Assembly: GCA_002295635.1 (NCBI GenBank) | Contig: DBHK01000023.1 | Span: 1 to 64,000 of the forward strand | Length of the DNA stretch: 64,000 nt | Direction: 5' to 3' | Origin: UBA830 sp002295635 | GTDB lineage: Bacteria > Pseudomonadota > Alphaproteobacteria > MPNO01 > UBA830 | Shown: positions 63,367-64,000 of the stretch, in pieces | Numbering within the stretch: position 1 is the first letter of the stretch | Layout of the letters: every line of letters starts with the position of its first letter | Notes under the pieces: generated by a model | Told to the model about the DNA's origin: nothing | Seen by the model: the letters and a program-made list of their open reading frames with translations, nothing else | Databases searched by the model: none | Made by a program: the position numbers and the translations under genes

Positions 63367-64000
63367 TCAGGAAACCTTCTTAAACACGATAGACGCGTTT
63401 GTGCCGCCGAACCCGAAAGAATTAGACAACGCAGCGTCTATTGGTCGCATTCGCGCTTCGTTAGCCACAAGGTCTATGTCACATCCTTCGGATGGGTTTT
63501 CCAGGTTAAGCGTTGGCGGTGCGACGCCATTTTCGATCGCCTTCACCGAGAAGATCGCCTCTACCGCGCCAGCAGCTCCCAATAGATGCCCGATCGCCGA
63601 TTTAGTGGAGGACATAGATAAATTATATGCATGATCGCTGAATAGGCGTTTTACAGCACCCAATTCGATCTCGTCACCAACCGGCGTCGAAGTACCATGG
63701 GCATTAATGTAGTCAATATCTTCTGGATTCATGGCGGCGTTCTTTAGGGCCGATTGCATTGCGCGGTAACCGCCGTTACCGTCTTCAGGTGGGGAGGTGA
63801 TATGATATGCGTCTCCAGACATACCATAACCGGCCACTTCGGCGTAGATTTGCGCACCCCGGGCCTTGGCGTGTTCATATTCTTCTAACACGACCACCCC
63901 GGCACCCTCACCCATTACGAACCCGTCCCTGTCCTTATCCCAGGGACGCGATGCGCGTGTAGGTTCTTCGTTAAAATTCGATGATAGAGCTCTGGCCGCC
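63367..64000 (-). CDS. fabF: beta-ketoacyl-ACP synthase II, 5' part beyond the window
   Basis: C-terminal half of a KAS II condensing enzyme of fatty-acid elongation. The visible part starts at the window edge with AARALSSNFNEEPTRASRPW, goes on with GFVMGEGAGVVVLEEYEHAK, then catalytic His in YINAHGTSTPVGD, the Lys-containing SSTKSAIGH with the second His, GAAGAVEAIF, and ends NSFGFGGTNASIVFKK. The active-site Cys region lies outside the window. Upstream of mltG in the usual alphaproteobacterial order. Confidence 0.96.
   Translation of the reverse strand, partial: AARALSSNFNEEPTRASRPWDKDRDGFVMGEGAGVVVLEEYEHAKARGAQIYAEVAGYGMSGDAYHITSPPEDGNGGYRAMQSALKNAAMNPEDIDYINAHGTSTPVGDEIELGAVKRLFSDHAYNLSMSSTKSAIGHLLGAAGAVEAIFSVKAIENGVAPPTLNLENPSEGCDIDLVANEARMRPIDAALSNSFGFGGTNASIVFKKVS

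Overview
The window looks like a chromosomal segment of a free-living alphaproteobacterium of Rhodospirillales type. Three things suggest this: gene orders that I associate with that group (gatC-gatA-gatB, pyrB-pyrC-plsY-topA-rnr-S41 protease-rpmG, purM-purN beside a DnaA-like HdaA gene, lptF-lptG-lptD-surA-pdxA-rsmA facing fabF-mltG-yicC-gmk), an alphaproteobacterial aa3-oxidase subunit IV microprotein, and a DUF3108/DUF2066 envelope complement. This is placement by family and gene order only; no 16S or phylogeny is available. Non-ATG starts are frequent (TTG, GTG and one probable ATT).

Layout. 1-4.4 kb: core cell-wall precursor genes glmS and glmU, an exported DUF3108 protein, and tRNA-Val with an excellent sigma70 promoter. 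4.5-18.9 kb: an accessory aromatic-acid catabolic block. It holds three Rieske oxygenase alpha subunits (one VanA-like, two paralogous phthalate 4,5-dioxygenase-like), a BenD-like diol dehydrogenase, and a seven-gene minus-strand operon (zinc alcohol dehydrogenase, CobW-type metallochaperone GTPase, carboxymuconolactone-decarboxylase-like protein, class II aldolase, a decayed 4,5-dihydroxyphthalate decarboxylase gene, second class II aldolase, shikimate dehydrogenase). It continues with a small Cys-Cys protein, an intact dihydroxyphthalate-decarboxylase-like gene, an alpha/beta hydrolase with a Cys nucleophile, and a strong LigJ-type 4-oxalomesaconate hydratase. 18.9-24.7 kb: tRNA-Ser, a candidate structured RNA upstream of a small unknown gene, a PsiE-family membrane protein, a ThDP-dependent enzyme and two tandem glutathione transferases. 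24.7-64 kb: almost entirely housekeeping (tRNA-dependent amidation, pyrimidine and purine synthesis, topoisomerase I, RNases R and D, AspRS, DnaA regulation, phospholipid synthesis, LPS export, PLP synthesis, rRNA methylation, guanylate kinase, peptidoglycan and fatty-acid enzymes).

How the accessory genes could work together (inference): Rieske oxygenases hydroxylate an aromatic di- or tricarboxylate, the SDR or alcohol dehydrogenase rearomatises it, and Pht5-like and/or class II aldolase-fold enzymes decarboxylate it to a protocatechuate- or gallate-like catechol. LigJ hydrates the 4-oxalomesaconate formed after extradiol cleavage. The ring-cleavage dioxygenase, reductase partners, transporter, regulator and final aldolase are not in the window, so the pathway is incomplete here. 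Two clear pseudogenes and one or two gene fragments show that this block is in evolutionary turnover.
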